A stretch of 64,000 nucleotides of DNA from Streptomyces sp. BK340 (lineage in GTDB: Bacteria; Actinomycetota; Actinomycetes; Streptomycetales; Streptomycetaceae): contig NZ_VISR01000003.1 of NCBI RefSeq assembly GCF_007827595.1, positions 577,202 through 641,201 on the forward strand, read 5' to 3'. Position numbers and translations under genes: made by a program. Below the pieces are notes generated by a model. That model saw only the letters and a program-made list of their open reading frames with translations, had not been told where the DNA came from and did not search any database. How positions within the stretch are numbered: the stretch's first letter is position 1; each line of letters begins with the position of its first letter. This document shows positions 17,759 through 25,907 of the stretch, piece by piece.

Positions 17759-17776
17759 TCGCCACAGTTGTGGCGA
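17759..17776. promoter_or_regulatory. Palindromic operator candidate between MmyB-like and XRE genes
   Basis: TCGCCACA and TGTGGCGA form a perfect 8-bp inverted repeat separated by 2 bp, in the middle of the divergent intergenic region. The position suits a site for the XRE regulator encoded at 17884, possibly controlling both directions. Confidence 0.6.
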
Positions 17777-17883
17777 GACCTGGCTGCGAGTTCGACGCAC
17801 CCGCTACTCTCCGGGAAGTTCACGACAACCGCTTGTGAGAAGCGACGTACCTCAAGCCCTCGAGAGACGTAGGAGTTCTGTCG

Positions 17884-18540
17884 GTGACGGATGGCCACGA
17901 GGATCCGGGCGCCACGGAGACCGCTCAGCTGCCGGCCGTCGTCGCCCGCGTCACCGCACTCGCCGACCGGCTCGGCGTGCCCCACGCCGAGGTCTTCGAC
18001 GTCGGGCGGCTCTCCGTCGCCTGCGGTGTCCCGGAACCGGTGGTCAAGGCCCTGCTCAGCGGCCGCCCGGCGGGCGAGCCGGACGTACAGGCCCGCTTTC
18101 TTCAGCGCCTGGACCTGCTGCGCCGCACCCGGCTGAAGACGAACGGCCGCAAGTACACCCAGCAGGAGATCGCCGACGGCGCGGGCATGTCCCGGCAGCA
18201 GGCCGGCGCGCTCATCAACGGCGACCGGCGGCCCACCATGGAGCACTGCGACGCCTTGCAGCGGTTCTTCCGGGTGCACGCCGGCTTCCTCACCGCGGAG
18301 GACCCCGAGGCCCTCGCGGGCGCGCTGCAGCGCACCGAGCAGGACCTGCTGCAGAAGCTCGCCGACCGGGAGCGGGCCGCGGCCGAGGCACCGGACGATC
18401 CGCTGGAGCGGCTGCTGCAGGACCACGGGGTGCGCGGGATCGCCTGGCGGGCGGCGCAACTGCCCACCGACCAGCACCGGGACAAGGTCGCGGAGTGGCT
18501 GGACATGCTGCTGGAGAGCGTCAAGCGGCCCGAGTCGTGA
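17884..18540 (+). CDS. XRE-family helix-turn-helix regulator (antitoxin-like partner of ImmA-type protease)
   Basis: The 218-residue product starts at GTG 17884 behind AGGAG. A DNA-binding region at about residues 98-125 reads YTQQEIADGAGMSRQQAGAL, a classic XRE helix-turn-helix. The N-terminal 80 residues form a second helical region. The stop codon overlaps an alternative GTG of the next gene, so the pair is translationally linked. XRE/ImmA pairs act as repressor and its cleaving metalloprotease (as in ICEBs1) or as toxin-antitoxin-like modules; Streptomyces carries many chromosomal copies. Which role applies here is not clear. Confidence 0.85.
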   Translation: MTDGHEDPGATETAQLPAVVARVTALADRLGVPHAEVFDVGRLSVACGVPEPVVKALLSGRPAGEPDVQARFLQRLDLLRRTRLKTNGRKYTQQEIADGAGMSRQQAGALINGDRRPTMEHCDALQRFFRVHAGFLTAEDPEALAGALQRTEQDLLQKLADRERAAAEAPDDPLERLLQDHGVRGIAWRAAQLPTDQHRDKVAEWLDMLLESVKRPES

Positions 18541-18554
18541 ACCAGGGGAGGACT

Positions 18555-19118
18555 GTGGGCATCGGCAGGGACATGCGCCGGTTGTGCGCCGAGCTGGTCG
18601 GGGACCTCACCCTGCCCGCGCCGGCCCCGCCGCACGAGCTGTACGGCGCGCTGTGCGACACGATGAGCCGCCGCCGCGGCCGCCCCGTCCACTTCCGTAC
18701 GGCCGCCTTCCCGCCCGGTACGGCCAGCGGGCTGTGGCTGGACATGGCCGATCGCGACCTGGTCGTCGTCGAGCAACGCACCGCGCCCGCACACCAGTTG
18801 GTCATCCTCGGTCACGAGCTGTGGCACATGCAGGCCGACCACTGCGGCCATCACCTCGACCATGCCGGAATCGGCGTCGCGACCCGGCTGCTGAGCGACG
18901 ACACCGACCAGGCCGCGCTGCAGGCCACGATCCACCGCGTCGCCGCCCGCACCCGCTTCGACCAGTCGGAGGAGCTCGAAGCCGAGACCTTCGGCCTCCT
19001 CCTCGCCAGCAAGTGCCGCACCTGGCTGTCCGGTTCGGCCCTGCGCGGCCCGGGCCGCCGGGACGACGTGGCCGGCCGCATCGAGGCGTCACTCGGATAC
19101 CCGGGACCACAGGGCTGA
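18555..19118 (+). CDS. ImmA/IrrE-type metalloprotease
   Basis: GTG 18555 is chosen because GGGGAGGA lies just upstream; an in-frame GTG at 18537 overlaps the previous stop but lacks a better site. The 187-residue product contains the zinc motif HELWH (87-91) followed by MQADHCGHH, and EELEAETFGLLLAS near the C-terminus, where the Glu fits the third zinc ligand of ImmA-type proteases. It is directly downstream of an XRE regulator gene, the standard pairing, and probably cleaves or modulates that regulator. Confidence 0.85.
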   Translation: MGIGRDMRRLCAELVGDLTLPAPAPPHELYGALCDTMSRRRGRPVHFRTAAFPPGTASGLWLDMADRDLVVVEQRTAPAHQLVILGHELWHMQADHCGHHLDHAGIGVATRLLSDDTDQAALQATIHRVAARTRFDQSEELEAETFGLLLASKCRTWLSGSALRGPGRRDDVAGRIEASLGYPGPQG

Positions 19119-19396
19119 CCCGCCCGGCACCCCGCCGCGAACCCCACGCCGCACCGCGTTCGCCCGGCCCCGGCCCGGTGCGCAGCCGTACCGCCCGGGA
19201 ACGGTCGCGGCGGGCCGGCCACCCCTGCATCCAGGGGATTCCGGTGGCGTTTCACCTCGGCTGAGCGGGCGAAACGAGGCAGAGCCGAACGGCGTTGTCA
19301 GTGGTGGACGGCAAGCTGGAGGTGTGCGCCGTACGACTGCGGTGCACGGCGCCGCAGGGCGCGCGACCGTGACGCCGAACCGGGGAGAGCCGACCG

Positions 19397-19624
19397 ATGC
19401 CCACCGCCGTACTGACCGACCGTGAGCGCACCGCCGTACAGGCCTATCTGAGGCTGCTGCACACCGTCCGCGCCGCCTTCGACGGCGCCGTGGACGGCGG
19501 CCGGCCCGTCATGGTGCCGCCCGCCGTGCTCGCCGAGGCGGACGGGGCCCTGGCCCGGGCGGGACTCGCGGGCAACGAGGAGGAGTTCTTCAGGCTGCTG
19601 CGCCACTGGTGCCCACCCGAGTGA
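19397..19624 (+). CDS. Small hypothetical protein
   Basis: The 75-residue product starts at ATG 19397 with GGGGAGAG about 11 bp upstream. It is Ala/Leu-rich and predicted helical, without signal peptide or membrane segment. The codon use has the strong third-position GC bias of real genes in this window. It sits between the ImmA gene and the convergent phosphopantetheinyl transferase gene. The 278 bp before it show no other gene. No family recognised. Confidence 0.6.
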   Translation: MPTAVLTDRERTAVQAYLRLLHTVRAAFDGAVDGGRPVMVPPAVLAEADGALARAGLAGNEEEFFRLLRHWCPPE

Positions 19625-19649
19625 ACGGGGCGACGGGTGGCCGTCCGGT

Positions 19650-20330
19650 TCAGCGGTGCGGGACGGTCACCGTCGTCAGCACGAGACCGTCCGACACCAG
19701 CCAGCGGCCGTCGAACCCGGTCAGGCGTACGCCGTCCACCTCCGGCCCCGGGACGAGGAGCCGCGCGTGGAAGCGGCCGCGCGTGCCGGGTCCGGGTTCG
19801 GTGACCAGCTCGATGTCGGCCTCGGAGAAGTCCAGCCAGGCGCGGGCGAGGGGGAACCACGCCTTGTAGACGGACTCCTTGGCGCTGAACAGCACCCGGC
19901 CCCAGTGCACCCCGGGCCGGCCGGAGCACAGCTGACGGTGGCGGTCCTGCTCGGCGGGCAGGGCGATGCTCTCGAACACACCCTCCGGCAGTGGTCCGTG
20001 GACCTCGGCGTCGATCCCCAGGGAGGCCAGATCCGCGGCGCGGACCAGTGCGGCGGCCCGGTATCCGTCGCAGTGGGTCATGCTGCCGAGCAGCCCGGCC
20101 GGCCAGCGGGGCGCACCGCGCTCGCCGGGCAGCACGGGCTGCGGCGGCACGCCGAGCTTCTCCATGGCACGCCGGGCACAGACCCGTACGGCGGCGAACT
20201 CCCGGCGGCGCTTGGTCACCGCCCGTTCCACGAGCCGGCGCTCCTCCGGGTACAGCGAGCTCTCCTGGTCCTCGTGGTCACCGAACGCTTCCACGGCCAC
20301 CACCGACTCCGGGAGCAGCTCCTCGATCAC
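19650..20330 (-). CDS. 4'-phosphopantetheinyl transferase, Sfp/EntD type
   Basis: This enzyme transfers phosphopantetheine from coenzyme A to carrier-protein serines of polyketide, peptide or siderophore synthases. The 226-residue product from GTG 20330 carries the metal and CoA motif GIDAE and the signature FSAKESVYKAW. The N-terminus EELLPESVVAVEAFGD and EERRLVERAVTKRRREFA is typical of actinobacterial EntD-like members. Its start lies inside the end of the upstream metallophosphoesterase gene (53-bp overlap), so the two are coexpressed. From memory it resembles SCO6673 of S. coelicolor. No synthase genes are in the window, so it probably serves distant clusters. Confidence 0.92.
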   Translation of the reverse strand: MIEELLPESVVAVEAFGDHEDQESSLYPEERRLVERAVTKRRREFAAVRVCARRAMEKLGVPPQPVLPGERGAPRWPAGLLGSMTHCDGYRAAALVRAADLASLGIDAEVHGPLPEGVFESIALPAEQDRHRQLCSGRPGVHWGRVLFSAKESVYKAWFPLARAWLDFSEADIELVTEPGPGTRGRFHARLLVPGPEVDGVRLTGFDGRWLVSDGLVLTTVTVPHR

Positions 20331-21183
20331 CGGGTTCGACCTCCATCGGCAGGATGCGGCGCGGCTGCCCCGGGGGTACCGAGCGCTTGCGCCATTCACG
20401 GGGGTATCCCACGGACACCTCTTCGAAGCGGACACCCTCGTGCCAGGTGGTCCGCGGGATGTGCAGGTGTCCGTAGACCATGGTCTCGACCCGGAACCGG
20501 CGGTGCCAGTCGGCGGTGAGGGCGGTGCCGCACCACATGGCGAACTCCGGGTGCCAGAGCACGTCCATCGGGTGCCGGTCGAGCGGATAGTGGCCGGCGA
20601 GGACGGTGGGCAGGGCCGCGGGCAGCTCGGCGAGCCTGCGCTCGGTCTCGGCGACGCGGGCCCGGCACCAGTCCTCGCGGGTCGGATAGGGATCGGGGTG
20701 GAGCAGGTACTCGTCGTTGCAGACGATGCCGGTGCTCTCCGCGTAGGCCAGCCCCTCCTCCTTCGTGGCGCAGCCGGCCGGCAGGAAGGAGTAGTCGTAC
20801 AGCAGGAACAGCGGGGCGACGACGACCGGGCCGCCCGGACCGTGCCAGACCGGGTACGGGTCCTCGGGCGTGGTCACGCCCAGTTCGCGGCAGAGGGCGA
20901 CGAGATGCTCGTACCGGGCCACGCCGCGCAGGGTGACGGTGTCCCTCGGATGGGTCCACAGGTCGTGGTTGCCCGGCGCCCACAGGACCTTGCGGAAGCG
21001 GCCCGCGAGGGTGGCGAGCGTCCAGCGGATGTCCTCGACGGTCTCCGCGATGTCCCCGGCCACGATCAGCCAGTCGTCGTCCGTCCCGGGCCGCATGCGC
21101 TCGACGAGCGCGCGGTTCTCCGGATAGGAGATGTGCAGGTCACTGATGGCCAGCAGCTGTCCGGCCCCGGCCGTCGACTCCAC
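20278..21183 (-). CDS. Metallophosphoesterase
   Basis: GTG 21183 follows GGAAGGGG and is preferred to an upstream ATG that would add an unconserved leader. The 301-residue protein has the calcineurin-like metal-binding motifs in order: ISDLH, GDIAE, GNHDLW, GHYPL and YGHLH. These bind two metal ions for phosphoester hydrolysis. The substrate is unknown. It overlaps the phosphopantetheinyl transferase gene by 53 bp, a conserved Streptomyces pairing as I recall, which hints at a role in CoA/phosphopantetheine turnover, although this is inference. Confidence 0.9.
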   Translation of the reverse strand: MESTAGAGQLLAISDLHISYPENRALVERMRPGTDDDWLIVAGDIAETVEDIRWTLATLAGRFRKVLWAPGNHDLWTHPRDTVTLRGVARYEHLVALCRELGVTTPEDPYPVWHGPGGPVVVAPLFLLYDYSFLPAGCATKEEGLAYAESTGIVCNDEYLLHPDPYPTREDWCRARVAETERRLAELPAALPTVLAGHYPLDRHPMDVLWHPEFAMWCGTALTADWHRRFRVETMVYGHLHIPRTTWHEGVRFEEVSVGYPREWRKRSVPPGQPRRILPMEVEPGDRGAAPGVGGGRGSVR

Positions 21184-21330
21184 CCCGCACCCCTTCCGAT
21201 CATCCTGTCCGCACCACGACAACACATTTCACCGGCCGGGGACAAGGGGATCCCGAGCCGGTCGGGTCCCGCTGGACGGGCGCTGGAAATCCGTAACATC
21301 CGCGTTGCACGCCGGGGCTCTTGAAAGCCG

Positions 21331-21336
21331 TATGAT
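21331..21336 (+). promoter_or_regulatory. Possible -10 element for ATP-grasp gene
   Basis: TATGAT is a strong -10 match in the otherwise GC-rich 270-bp gap, but the best -35 candidate (TTGCAC at 21305) is 20 bp away, so the assignment is tentative. It would give a leader of about 110 bases before the start at 21454. Confidence 0.3.
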
Positions 21337-21453
21337 CGCCCCGACGCCAGCGCCCTAATCCCCCTTCACTCAGGGCCGTTTGGTGACCCTTCCTCCCTCC
21401 TGCCCGGGCACGGGCCGCTGAGCCCTGCCCGAAAACCCTGAAAGGCGGCCTGC

Positions 21454-22587
21454 ATGCTCTCTCGCGTACGCGTCTGGCTCAACCGCACGTACGCGGAGAA
21501 CGTGTTCTTCATGGATCAGCTGCGGAGAAATCCCAGCGACCGCGCGGTCGAGATCCATGCCACGCACGGGGACGCCGACTCCCCCGTGCTGGCCGCCGCC
21601 GACACCGCCGACCTGGAGCCGGAGGGCCTGTCCCCGGCGGCGTACGTCGAGTACGCCCTCGACCAGTGCGCGCGGCGCGGCATCGACGTGTTCGTGCCCC
21701 GGCTGCACCAGGCGGCGATCGTGGCGCACCGCGCCGATTTCGCGGCGGTGGGCACGGCGCTGCTGGCGCCGACCCCCGAGGCGGTGGCCGTGTTCGAGGA
21801 CAAGGCGACCGCGTACGAGGCGGTCCGCTCGGTCGGTGTGCCGGTACCGCCGTGGTGGCGGGTGCGTACGGCAGACGAACTCGTCGCCGCGGTCGAGGAG
21901 TTGGAGGCGGCAGGGCACAGGGCGTGCTTCAAGCCGGCCGTCGGCGCGGGTGGGGTCGGTTTCCGCGTGATCACGCGCGCCCCCTTCTCCCTCATGCACC
22001 TCAACGGCTTCCCCGGCCCGCACGTCCAGCTGGATCTGGTCGTCGAAGCACTGGAGCGGGCCGAGGAGGACGTGGACTGGCTGGTGATGCCGCGCCTGGA
22101 GCAGCCGGAGGTGTCCGTCGACTGCCTGACCGGTCCGGACAACCGGATCCGGATGGCCGTGGGCCGCACCAAGAACGGCCGCCGCCGGGGCTTCACGCTG
22201 CACGAGCAGTGGCTGCAGCCGGCCCGGCTGATCGCTGAGGGCTTCGGGCTGCACTACCTGTCCAACATCCAGTTCCGCATGTTCGGCGACCGTCCGGTGC
22301 TGCTGGACGTCAACACGAGGCCCGCGGGTGGGCTGCACCAGCTGTCGCTCTGCGGGGTGAACGCTCCTTGGGCGGCCGTCCAGTTGGCGCTGGGCGAGGA
22401 GCCGGGCGTGGTCGAGCCGCCGTTCCTGGGGCAGGACTACACGGTGGTGTCAGGGCCGCGCCCGTTGCGGCCGGTGTCGCTGCCGCAGCAGAGGGCGGAG
22501 GAGGCGGAGGTCCTGTTGCCGGCGGTACCGACGCCCGCTCCCCAGGTCAGCACGGAGGCCGGCGCACCCGCCACCGCCCCCGCATGA
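21454..22587 (+). CDS. ATP-grasp domain protein
   Basis: The 377-residue protein starts at ATG 21454 behind GAAAGGCGG. After a Rossmann-like N-terminal third it shows the ATP-grasp features: VPPWWRV, the Lys-containing CFKPAVGAGGVGF loop, and the metal-binding LLDVNTRPAGG near residue 290. The last 40 residues are Pro/Ala-rich and look disordered. ATP-grasp enzymes join a carboxylate to an amine or thiol through an acyl-phosphate. The substrate cannot be told, and no peptide or cofactor pathway genes flank it. It is divergent from the metallophosphoesterase gene and followed by the chitinase promoter. Confidence 0.85.
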   Translation: MLSRVRVWLNRTYAENVFFMDQLRRNPSDRAVEIHATHGDADSPVLAAADTADLEPEGLSPAAYVEYALDQCARRGIDVFVPRLHQAAIVAHRADFAAVGTALLAPTPEAVAVFEDKATAYEAVRSVGVPVPPWWRVRTADELVAAVEELEAAGHRACFKPAVGAGGVGFRVITRAPFSLMHLNGFPGPHVQLDLVVEALERAEEDVDWLVMPRLEQPEVSVDCLTGPDNRIRMAVGRTKNGRRRGFTLHEQWLQPARLIAEGFGLHYLSNIQFRMFGDRPVLLDVNTRPAGGLHQLSLCGVNAPWAAVQLALGEEPGVVEPPFLGQDYTVVSGPRPLRPVSLPQQRAEEAEVLLPAVPTPAPQVSTEAGAPATAPA

Positions 22588-22601
22588 CATCGACACCCAC
22601 A

Positions 22602-22617
22602 CCGGTCTGGACCAATC
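22602..22617. promoter_or_regulatory. DasR-like site (dre) 1 upstream of chitinase
   Basis: The core GGTCTGGACC (22604-22613) is near-palindromic and matches the centre of the known DasR responsive element (consensus close to TGGTCTAGACCA). It lies upstream of the TTGACA hexamer of the chitinase promoter. Confidence 0.6.
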
Positions 22618-22630
22618 TGAGTTCATCCCC

Positions 22631-22662
22631 TTGACACCCCGATTGGTCCATACCAACTTGGT
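22631..22662 (+). promoter_or_regulatory. Chitinase promoter with overlapping DasR-like palindrome
   Basis: TTGACA at 22631-22636 is a consensus -35. The -10 region coincides with TTGGTCCATACCAA (22643-22656, arms TTGGT/ACCAA), a second dre-like palindrome. ACCAACTTGGT (22652-22662) forms an overlapping third inverted repeat. Binding here would block RNA polymerase, as for other Streptomyces chitinase genes under N-acetylglucosamine control. Confidence 0.6.
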
Positions 22663-22722
22663 TGGCGCACCCCCCACTCCCCTGCACACTCCCGAACACC
22701 CCATTCCCCACAGGGAGATCGC

Positions 22723-24411
22723 GTGCGCCACACACTCAGACGTTCCAGACGTCGGCTCCTCGCCCTCCTCGGCACCGCCGCCCTCGCGCTCGGCGGCGCC
22801 GTCGCCCTCCCCGGCACCGCTCAGGCCGCCAACATCCTCACCAACCCCGGCTTCGAGTCGGGCAGCCTCTCCCCCTGGAGCTGCACCGGCAACCTCGGCT
22901 CGGTCGTCTCCTCCCCCGTACACGGCGGTTCCAGGGCCCTGCAGGGCGCGGTGACCTCGAGCGACAACGCGCAGTGCAGCCAGACCGTCGCGGTCCAGCC
23001 GAACACGACGTACAGCCTCAGCGGGTGGGTCCGCGGCTCGTACGTGTACCTCGGCGTCAACGGCGGCGCCTCCACCTGGACGACGTCCCCGTCCGCCTAC
23101 AGCCAGCTCAGTGTCTCGTTCACGACCGGTGCATCGCAGACCAGCGCCACCATCTATGTGCACGGCTGGTACGCACAGGGCACCTACTACGCCGACGACA
23201 TCAGCCTGGACGGGCCGGGCGGCGGCGGAGGCGGCGGGGACACCCAGGCGCCGACCGCGCCCAGCGGGCTCACCTCGACCGGCAAGACCTCGTCGAGCGT
23301 GTCGCTCCGGTGGAACGCCTCCTCGGACAACGTGGGCGTGACGGCCTACGACATCTACAGCGGCTCCAACCAGGTGCTCAGCGTGTCCGGCACGTCCGCC
23401 ACGGTCGGCGGGCTGTCGCCGAGCACGGCCTACACCTTCACGGTCAAGGCGCGGGACGCGGCCGGGAACACCTCGGGGGCCTCCAACTCCCTATCCGTCA
23501 CCACGGACGCGGGCAGCGGCGGCGGCACCGGCTTCAAGCAGGCTGCGCCGTACCTGTACGAGGGCTGGGGCGATCCGCCGAACCCGAGCACGGTGATGAG
23601 CGCGACCGGCGTCAAGTGGTTCACGATGGCGTTCGTGCTGGACTCGGGCGGCTGCACCCCGGCCTGGGACGGCAGCCGGGCGCTGACCGGAGGTGTCGAC
23701 CAGACCGCCATCAACCAGATCCGCTCGGCGGGCGGTGACATCGTCCCGTCGTTCGGCGGCTGGCAGGGCAGCAAGCTGGGCGCCAACTGCTCCTCGTCGA
23801 GCGCGCTCGCCGGGGCCATCCAGAAGGTGATCGACGCCTACTCGCTCAAGGCGATCGACATGGACATCGAGAACACGGACGAGTTCGAGAACGAGGCCGT
23901 CCAGGCGAAGATCCTCACCGCACTGAAGACGGTCAAGGCCAACAACCCCGGCCTGAAGACCATCGTCACCTTCGGCACCTCGACCACCGGCCCGACCTAC
24001 TACGGCAACCGGCTGATCGAGCAGGCGCAGTCGCTCGGCGCCGGCATCGACGTCTTCACGATCATGCCGTTCGACTTCGGCGGCGGCTCCGACATGTACG
24101 GCAACACGGTCAACGCGGCCGAGGGGCTGAAGAACAAGCTGAAGTCCACCTTCGGCTGGGACGACGCGACCGCCTACTCCCACATCGGCATCTCCGGCAT
24201 GAACGGCCTGTCCGACCAGCAGGAGAACACCACGCCGGCGATCTGGACCCAGATCCGCGACTGGGCGAACTCGCACCACATCGCCCGGCTCGCGTACTGG
24301 GCGGTCAACCGCGACCGGCCGTGCCCCGGCGGTGGCGTGGTGAGCAACTGCTCCGGCATCAGCCAGAACACCTGGCAGTTCACCTCGATCACGGCCGGGT
24401 TCACCGGCTGA
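22723..24411 (+). CDS. Secreted chitinase, CBM-FN3-GH18
   Basis: GTG 22723 follows AGGGAGA and starts a Sec signal peptide (cleavage near TAQA, residue 35). The 562-residue enzyme has a CBM4/9- or CBM16-type jelly roll (about 36-165), a Gly-rich linker, a fibronectin III domain (about 180-262), a second Gly linker and a GH18 barrel. The active-site strand reads LKAIDMDIENTD, with the DxDxE core intact; Lys-Ala replaces the first Asp-Gly, which I recall as normal in this actinobacterial GH18 branch. FGGWQGSKLG and MPFDFGGGSD also fit. It hydrolyses chitin outside the cell. Upstream DasR-like sites agree with chitin regulation. Confidence 0.93.
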   Translation: MRHTLRRSRRRLLALLGTAALALGGAVALPGTAQAANILTNPGFESGSLSPWSCTGNLGSVVSSPVHGGSRALQGAVTSSDNAQCSQTVAVQPNTTYSLSGWVRGSYVYLGVNGGASTWTTSPSAYSQLSVSFTTGASQTSATIYVHGWYAQGTYYADDISLDGPGGGGGGGDTQAPTAPSGLTSTGKTSSSVSLRWNASSDNVGVTAYDIYSGSNQVLSVSGTSATVGGLSPSTAYTFTVKARDAAGNTSGASNSLSVTTDAGSGGGTGFKQAAPYLYEGWGDPPNPSTVMSATGVKWFTMAFVLDSGGCTPAWDGSRALTGGVDQTAINQIRSAGGDIVPSFGGWQGSKLGANCSSSSALAGAIQKVIDAYSLKAIDMDIENTDEFENEAVQAKILTALKTVKANNPGLKTIVTFGTSTTGPTYYGNRLIEQAQSLGAGIDVFTIMPFDFGGGSDMYGNTVNAAEGLKNKLKSTFGWDDATAYSHIGISGMNGLSDQQENTTPAIWTQIRDWANSHHIARLAYWAVNRDRPCPGGGVVSNCSGISQNTWQFTSITAGFTG

Positions 24412-24433
24412 GCACGGCACCGGAACGACCCGG

Positions 24434-24465
24434 ATCCCCCGGCTCCCGAGCCGGGGGATTTTTTT
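24434..24465 (+). terminator. Rho-independent terminator after chitinase
   Basis: A perfect 12-bp stem (ATCCCCCGGCTC with GAGCCGGGGGAT) around a 2-base loop is followed by seven T residues, 22 bp after the chitinase stop. This is a textbook intrinsic terminator. Confidence 0.95.
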
Positions 24466-24512
24466 CCGCCCGGGGGTGTATCAGGCGGCGACCTGCCCGC
24501 TCTACATACAGG

Positions 24513-24574
24513 AACGGGGAACACGGGGGATCGGAAACACGGGGGATCAACGGGGGAAGCACCAACGGGGGATC
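24513..24574. repeat. Iterated ACGGGGGATC short repeats
   Basis: ACGGGGGATC or a one- to two-base variant begins at 24523, 24539, 24550 and 24565, with a partial copy near 24513. The spacing (16, 11 and 15 bp) is irregular. The array lies between the chitinase terminator and the end of the fucosidase gene. The G-runs could form G-rich secondary structure. Function unknown. Confidence 0.7.
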
Positions 24575-24653
24575 GGGTCGGTCGGTCGCAGTCACGGGGG
24601 GCGACCGGCCGACCCGATGCACATGTCCCGGGGCCGAAGCGGGTGCACCGCCG

Positions 24654-25904
24654 TCAGGAGCGGCCCGCTCCCCGGTAGAGCTCCAGCTCACCGTCCAGTT
24701 CCACCGCGAGCACCGTGGCGTGCGGGTCGAGGTCGGCGGGCGCGGGCGGCTCGATCCACAGCACTCCGGGCGCCTCGTGCAGACCGCCGGTGACCCGGTG
24801 GGCCAGCTCCCTGCCGCTGCCGAGCACACTGACCCGGCGCACCCTGCAGAGCAGCCCGCGTACGTTGATCTCGGCGCGCGGAGCGTCGAACAGCACCAGA
24901 TACAGGGTGCGGAGGTCCCCGCACAGGGTGCTCGGACCGTAGTGGTGCCCGGCCGGCAGTCCCCGCACGGTCCCGTATACCGCCTCCGCGTGTCCGCGGA
25001 TCCAGTCGCCGAGCCCCTCCAGGCGTTCGGCCTGCTCGGCCGGGATCGTCCCGTCCTCCCGCGGGCCGACGTCGAGCAGCAGGTTGCCACCGCCGCCGAT
25101 GGTCTCCGTGAAGTACCGGATCAGCTGGTCGAGCGACTTGTGGTTGTGGTCGTGGTGCCGGAAACCCCAGGAGTCGTTGACCGTCAGGCACAGCTCCCAG
25201 GGCCCGTCCGGCGGAACCACCGGGGCGCCCTGCTCGGGCGTGGCGTAGTCGCCCTCGCCGAGCATGCGGGCGTTGAAGACGACGTCCGGCGTGTACGAGC
25301 GGATCAGCGCGGCGAGTTCGGGGATGCGCCACTGCTCCTCGCTGCGTTCCCACTCGCCGTCGAACCACATCAGGTCGGGCCGGTAGCGGGAGGCCAGCTC
25401 CGTGATCTGGCCGTCCCGGTAGGCGATGAACCGCTCCCAGGCCGCCAGGTCCTCGAACTCGGCCGCGACCTCGGAGTACCGGTTGTCCTCCTGCTCCGGC
25501 GGCCGGCCCGGTCTGCGCGTGGAGGCGTAGTCGGGGTGGCTCCAGTCGGAGTGGGAGTAGTAGAGGCCGACCTTCAGGCCCTGTTCGCGCAGGGCCTCGG
25601 CGTACGGCCCGATGAGGTCGCGGCCCAGGCCGAGGCCGCCGTGCGCGGTGTCCCACAGGGCGACGCCGTCGTGGTGCCGGCTGGTCAGCACGGCGTACCG
25701 GGCACCCGCGCGGGCGAACAGGGCCGCCCAGTCGCGTGGTTCGTAGCGCGCGGCGGTGAACCGGCCGAGCTGGGACATGTACCGGTCGTACGGCACGATG
25801 CCGTCGTAGAACGACCAGGACTCCTGGACGCCGTCGACGGCGTAGATGCCCCAGTGGACGAAGATCCCCAACTTGGCATCGGTGAACCAGGGTTGCACGG
25901 CCAT
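24654..25904 (-). CDS. GH29 alpha-L-fucosidase, cytosolic
   Basis: The 416-residue product starts at ATG 25904, 3 bp after the alpha-mannosidase stop. It shows GH29 hallmarks: WFTDAKLGIFVHWG at the N-terminus, SRHHDG (75-80) that binds fucose, and DLMWFDGEW with the predicted nucleophile Asp182. The acid/base residue is less conserved in the family and was not assigned. There is no signal peptide, so it acts on imported glycans. GH29 removes L-fucose from glycan ends. It is the last gene of the DeoR-GH4-GH38-GH29 group. Confidence 0.92.
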   Translation of the reverse strand: MAVQPWFTDAKLGIFVHWGIYAVDGVQESWSFYDGIVPYDRYMSQLGRFTAARYEPRDWAALFARAGARYAVLTSRHHDGVALWDTAHGGLGLGRDLIGPYAEALREQGLKVGLYYSHSDWSHPDYASTRRPGRPPEQEDNRYSEVAAEFEDLAAWERFIAYRDGQITELASRYRPDLMWFDGEWERSEEQWRIPELAALIRSYTPDVVFNARMLGEGDYATPEQGAPVVPPDGPWELCLTVNDSWGFRHHDHNHKSLDQLIRYFTETIGGGGNLLLDVGPREDGTIPAEQAERLEGLGDWIRGHAEAVYGTVRGLPAGHHYGPSTLCGDLRTLYLVLFDAPRAEINVRGLLCRVRRVSVLGSGRELAHRVTGGLHEAPGVLWIEPPAPADLDPHATVLAVELDGELELYRGAGRS

Positions 25905-25907
25905 GGG

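Noticed and set aside
23821..23900. Possible loss of the GH18 active site because the first Asp of DxxDxDxE reads Lys
   Set aside because: The DxDxE core with the catalytic Glu is intact, and Lys-Ala at this point is, as I recall, normal in this actinobacterial GH18 branch.
24434..24600. CRISPR array suggested by short repeats
   Set aside because: Repeat units are only about 10 bp with spacers of 1-6 bp, and there are no cas genes; they do not fit an array.
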